9,557 bases of DNA from JAAAOZ01 sp964496595 (lineage in GTDB: Bacteria; Chloroflexota; Anaerolineae; B4-G1; SLSP01), in NCBI GenBank assembly GCA_964496595.1, contig CAZCAI010000169.1, positions 1 to 9,557 on the forward strand. The letters are read 5' to 3'. Positions within the stretch are counted from its first letter, which is position 1; every line of letters begins with the position of its first letter. The translations under genes were made by a program, and so were the position numbers. Shown here piece after piece: positions 7,832 to 9,557 of this stretch. The notes under the pieces are model-generated. The model did no database searches, was not told where the DNA came from, and worked only from the letters and a program-made list of their open reading frames with translations.

Positions 7832-7946
7832 CGGCAAAGACGCAAAACAGCGCCGGACGCGCAAGCGAATGGCCTGCTACGTGCTTTGTCACCTCTGGGA
7901 GATACCGGCTAACTTGGCGGTGAGGCGGTATCTCCTCATTTTATTT
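7832..7946 (+). ncRNA. Candidate small structured RNA of about 115 nt, unknown family
   Basis: The segment starts at the predicted start point of an extended -10 promoter and ends in a terminator hairpin. By eye it can fold. GGCAAAG (7833-7839) pairs with CUUUGUC (7884-7890) with one G-U, extended past a bulged G by ACG (7840-7842) with CGU (7880-7882). Inside is a CGC-GCAA-GCG hairpin with a GNRA tetraloop (7858-7867). I do not recognise a known riboswitch or sRNA family. It is orphan with respect to genes on its own strand. If the binding-protein operon is read through from the ROK gene, this RNA would be complementary to that transcript. No expression evidence is available. Confidence 0.4.
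7897..7946 (+). terminator. Intrinsic terminator-like hairpin, plus strand
   Basis: Ten-base perfect arms GGAGATACCG (7898-7907) and CGGTATCTCC (7926-7935), extended by a G-T wobble (7897/7936), with an 18-base loop. On the plus strand the stem is followed by TCATTTTATTT (7936-7946). On the minus strand no T tract follows, so the direction is plus. It would end the candidate small RNA. Confidence 0.55.
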
Positions 7947-8054
7947 CCCGACGACCCTCTAGATTATCTATCCTCTCTCGCGATTAAAACTGATGGGTCT
8001 TTTGGATTTTGCCGGACAACTCCCCGGATAGCCCTAAAAATGAGTCGCGAAATT

Positions 8055-9242
8055 CTACGAAAGCTTACGGACGACATAGTAGTTATCGGTCGCATGCACT
8101 ACCAAGACGATGGCGCCCATCACGGTGGCGCTGCGGCCCAACGTCGAAGCGACAATGTCTGGGATACGGGGGATGACGCCCGCGATGCGTTGGCGCACCC
8201 CATCGATCAGCAGGTCCGCCTGTTGCGCCACGCCGCCGGATAAGACGACCAACTCCAGATCCAGCAGCGTGTTAATGTTCGCGATGCCGAGCGCCAAATA
8301 GTCAATCGTCTCCTGGACGATCTCAGCGGCCCATGTCTCGCCCGCCCGCGCCGCCGCGAAGACCTCCTCAGCCGTAGGCGCCGAAGCGGCAGTCGCTGCG
8401 CCGTTCTGCTGGAGATATTGGGCCGCCCGCTCCCCGATGCCCGTGCCGGAGATGATGCGTTCTAACGCGCCGAAGGTCTCGTAGGATTTCCCCAGCGCGT
8501 GAACATCCGGCGCCATATATCCGACCTCGCCGGACGCCTTCGAATGCCCACGATAAAGCGCGCCCTCCAAGATCAAGCCGGCGCCCACACCCGTGCCGAT
8601 GCTGATCAACACCATGCTCTGCACATCTTTCCCCGCGCCAAACCAATGCTCGCCCAACACGGCCAAATTCACGTCGTTATCCACCAACACCGGCAGGTGA
8701 AAGTGCTCCTGCAAGCGCGCTTGCAGGGGAAAATCGCGCCAATTCAAGCTGGGCGCCCATTCCACCACGCCCGCGCGATTTTTGGTGATCCCCGGCGCGC
8801 CGACGGCGATGCCGCGCACCGTCTGTCCCGGCGGGACGTGCGCCAGCAGCGCCTCGATCATATCGACCACCAGCGCGAAACTCTCCTCGCCCGTGGTCTC
8901 GTGGTGTTGCAGGGTGATCTCGTGCAGCAAATCGCCGCCGATATTGGACAGCGCGCCGTAGAGTTTGGTGCCGCCGAGATCGATGCCGATGATGGTGTAG
9001 GCGGCTTTGTTATACGCAATAAGACTTCGCTTCCGCCCCATACCGCGCTGCGCTTGACCGGCCTCGATCAACAGCCCTTCTTCAAATAGATCATCGATGA
9101 TGCGCATGACCGTGGGCATACTGACATCCAATTGCTTGGCAATCGCTGTGCGCGAGGTGGGGGAGTTCAGGCGGATGAATTCCAAGATGGCGGAGCGGTT
9201 AATCAGCCGCATCTGATTGGCGTTGATGGTTCTAGGCAACAT
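8055..9242 (-). CDS. ROK-family transcriptional repressor (NagC/XylR type), lacking the zinc motif
   Basis: A 395-residue cytoplasmic sugar-responsive regulator. The N-terminal winged helix-turn-helix spans about residues 12-62 (SRTAIAKQLDVSMPTVMRIIDDL being the helix-turn-helix core). A ROK sugar-kinase-like domain follows from about 83: the phosphate loop GIDLGGTK (86-93), DNDVN (188-192) with the catalytic-type D190, and IGTGVGAG (215-222). The family's GE-x-GH plus Cys-rich zinc site is absent: the GEVGYM segment (238-243) has Tyr for His, and no CGxxGC follows. ATG at 9242 has AAGGA seven bases upstream. It is preceded by its own promoter and an inverted repeat, suggesting autorepression, and lies directly upstream of the transport operon, its likely target. 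The inducer is presumably the transported sugar or a product. A sugar kinase role is less likely because of the DNA-binding domain. Confidence 0.92.
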   Translation of the reverse strand: MLPRTINANQMRLINRSAILEFIRLNSPTSRTAIAKQLDVSMPTVMRIIDDLFEEGLLIEAGQAQRGMGRKRSLIAYNKAAYTIIGIDLGGTKLYGALSNIGGDLLHEITLQHHETTGEESFALVVDMIEALLAHVPPGQTVRGIAVGAPGITKNRAGVVEWAPSLNWRDFPLQARLQEHFHLPVLVDNDVNLAVLGEHWFGAGKDVQSMVLISIGTGVGAGLILEGALYRGHSKASGEVGYMAPDVHALGKSYETFGALERIISGTGIGERAAQYLQQNGAATAASAPTAEEVFAAARAGETWAAEIVQETIDYLALGIANINTLLDLELVVLSGGVAQQADLLIDGVRQRIAGVIPRIPDIVASTLGRSATVMGAIVLVVHATDNYYVVRKLS

Positions 9243-9271
9243 AGCTATGTCCTTTTGTGGTTCACTGGGGA

Positions 9272-9312
9272 TAATCGATAGTTACTTACTGTGTGTAAGT
9301 AACTATCGATTA
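9272..9312. promoter_or_regulatory. Probable ROK operator: 41-bp inverted repeat, 18-bp perfect arms
   Basis: Left arm TAATCGATAGTTACTTAC (9272-9289) and right arm (9295-9312) are exact reverse complements around a 5-base TGTGT centre. The repeat begins 1 base downstream of the -10 box of the ROK promoter and covers its predicted start point, so a bound protein would block initiation. It lies 29 bp before the ROK start codon. It could instead form a hairpin in the 5' leader, but the lack of a T tract and the position favour an operator for autorepression. Confidence 0.8.
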
Positions 9313-9313
9313 C

Positions 9314-9342
9314 AGTGTAGCAGAAAATTTCTAGGATGTCAA
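9314..9342 (-). promoter_or_regulatory. Promoter of the ROK gene
   Basis: On the minus strand, TTGACA (9342-9337, perfect -35) is followed by a 17-base spacer and TACACT (9319-9314, four of six bases of the -10 consensus). Predicted transcription start is about 9307, inside the inverted repeat. This is a good sigma-70-type housekeeping promoter read toward the ROK gene. Confidence 0.75.
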
Positions 9343-9399
9343 GGAGTTCTTTGAAATTCGGGGAAAACTGGAGGCATTCAGACCCATTCACCTACGGAG

Positions 9400-9447
9400 A
9401 AAAAAAGAGTCTGCGGGCCAAGGGAGGGAGGCCAGCCCGCAGACTCT
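9400..9447 (-). terminator. Intrinsic terminator of the gene at the right edge
   Basis: Thirteen-base perfect arms AGAGTCTGCGGGC (9406-9418) and GCCCGCAGACTCT (9435-9447) with a 16-base loop. On the minus strand the stem runs into seven T (9406-9400). It lies 56 bp past the stop codon of the partial gene at 9504 and insulates the ROK promoter from it. Confidence 0.85.
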
Positions 9448-9503
9448 CGTCTCCAAGCACCGCCATGCGGCGATGCGGATACGCATCAAAAGATGCCGCG
9501 TTG

Positions 9504-9557
9504 CTACTCCAATATCAAATCATCCATCTCGATGGTTAGTCCAGCGCCGTCCTGCTC
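9504..9557 (-). CDS. C-terminal end of an unidentified upstream protein
   Basis: Seventeen codons ending in TAG (9506-9504), reading EQDGAGLTIEMDDLILE. The frame is open to the window edge and is followed at a normal distance by a strong terminator, which supports a real gene. The acidic DD-hydrophobic-LE ending resembles the final strand of carbohydrate-binding or galactose-binding-like beta-sandwich domains of extracellular sugar-active proteins. That resemblance rests on very few residues and is only a suggestion. Confidence 0.5.
   Translation of the reverse strand, partial: EQDGAGLTIEMDDLILE

Larger units (their letters stand above)
7646..8054. other. 409-bp intergenic region between the ROK gene and the binding-protein gene
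   Basis: No credible protein gene on either strand. A 60-codon minus-strand frame here needs a TTG start and looks random. The left part (7646-7800) is the presumed leader of the binding-protein mRNA and holds a small CCTCCT/AGGAGG inverted repeat (7733-7738, 7750-7755). The middle (7815-7946) holds the plus-strand promoter, RNA body and terminator described separately. The AT-rich block around 7813-7826 could also supply a minus-strand promoter (TTGCGT, 18-base spacer, TATCAT), but that is weak. I see no clear second copy of the ROK operator; only GATAGTT at 7688-7694 matches seven bases of one half-site. The part next to the ROK stop (7947-8054) holds nothing I recognise. Confidence 0.6.

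Noticed and set aside
7663..7845. 60-codon minus-strand frame upstream of the binding-protein gene
   Set aside because: It needs a TTG start without a good Shine-Dalgarno, has no family resemblance and would overlap the small-RNA promoter.
7833..7890. Cyclic-di-GMP-I riboswitch, suggested by GGCAAA followed by GACGCAAA
   Set aside because: The hairpin that should separate the two boxes is missing, the 3' GGGUUACC-like part is absent, and no plus-strand gene follows to be controlled.
7808..8050. Three TCGCGA sites in the intergenic region resembling the 9-bp array unit
   Set aside because: The same hexamer also occurs inside coding regions (for example 3286 and 6645), so scattered copies are expected by chance; only the tandem array is notable.
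7869..8243. 124-codon plus-strand frame across the ROK 3' end
   Set aside because: Its second half is antisense to the ROK gene, it contains the terminator hairpin, and I saw no ribosome-binding site at its start.
9336..9539. 67-codon plus-strand frame at the right edge
   Set aside because: It starts across the -35 box of the ROK promoter and contains the whole terminator hairpin; both are better explained as regulatory DNA.

Overview
The window looks like part of a carbohydrate-uptake and catabolism locus from a GC-rich, free-living bacterium, most likely a Chloroflexota member (Anaerolineae/Caldilineae type). That placement is an inference. It rests on the style of the solute-binding lipoprotein (LPAC lipobox followed by a Gly/Glu/Thr/Pro-rich linker), the ROK regulator subtype, the Gfo/Idh plus PHP gene content and the base composition. 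No marker gene is present. A run of exactly 100 N (1335-1434) shows that this is a scaffolded draft or metagenome assembly.

Every recognisable protein gene is on the minus strand, so the locus reads from right to left. At the right edge is the last 17 codons of an upstream gene (9504-9557), followed by a strong intrinsic terminator (9400-9447). Next come a consensus-like promoter (-35 TTGACA) and a 41-bp near-perfect inverted repeat, which lead into a ROK-family repressor (8055-9242). A 409-bp non-coding stretch (7646-8054) follows. On the opposite (+) strand it carries what looks like a self-contained small-RNA unit: an extended -10 promoter, a foldable body and a terminator hairpin. Then come an ABC sugar-binding lipoprotein (6356-7645), a hairpin with a T tract, two ABC permeases that overlap by ATGA (5331-6218 and 4489-5334), an MFS transporter (3122-4423), a Gfo/Idh/MocA NAD(P)-dependent oxidoreductase (1867-3132), a PHP/DUF3604-type metal-dependent hydrolase interrupted by the assembly gap (475-1880), a five-copy 9-bp tandem array (374-418), and the first 113 codons of a second MFS transporter (1-341).

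The likely logic is as follows. The ROK protein senses a sugar and represses its own promoter, and perhaps the transport operon. The lipoprotein and two permeases import a carbohydrate, using an ATPase encoded elsewhere because none is present here. The MFS proteins handle a related substrate or product. The oxidoreductase and the PHP protein process the imported compound in the cytoplasm. The actual substrate cannot be read from the sequence. Short overlaps and good Shine-Dalgarno sequences show tight coupling within three gene pairs: permease-permease, MFS-oxidoreductase and oxidoreductase-PHP. I see no phage, insertion sequence, CRISPR array, tRNA or rRNA.
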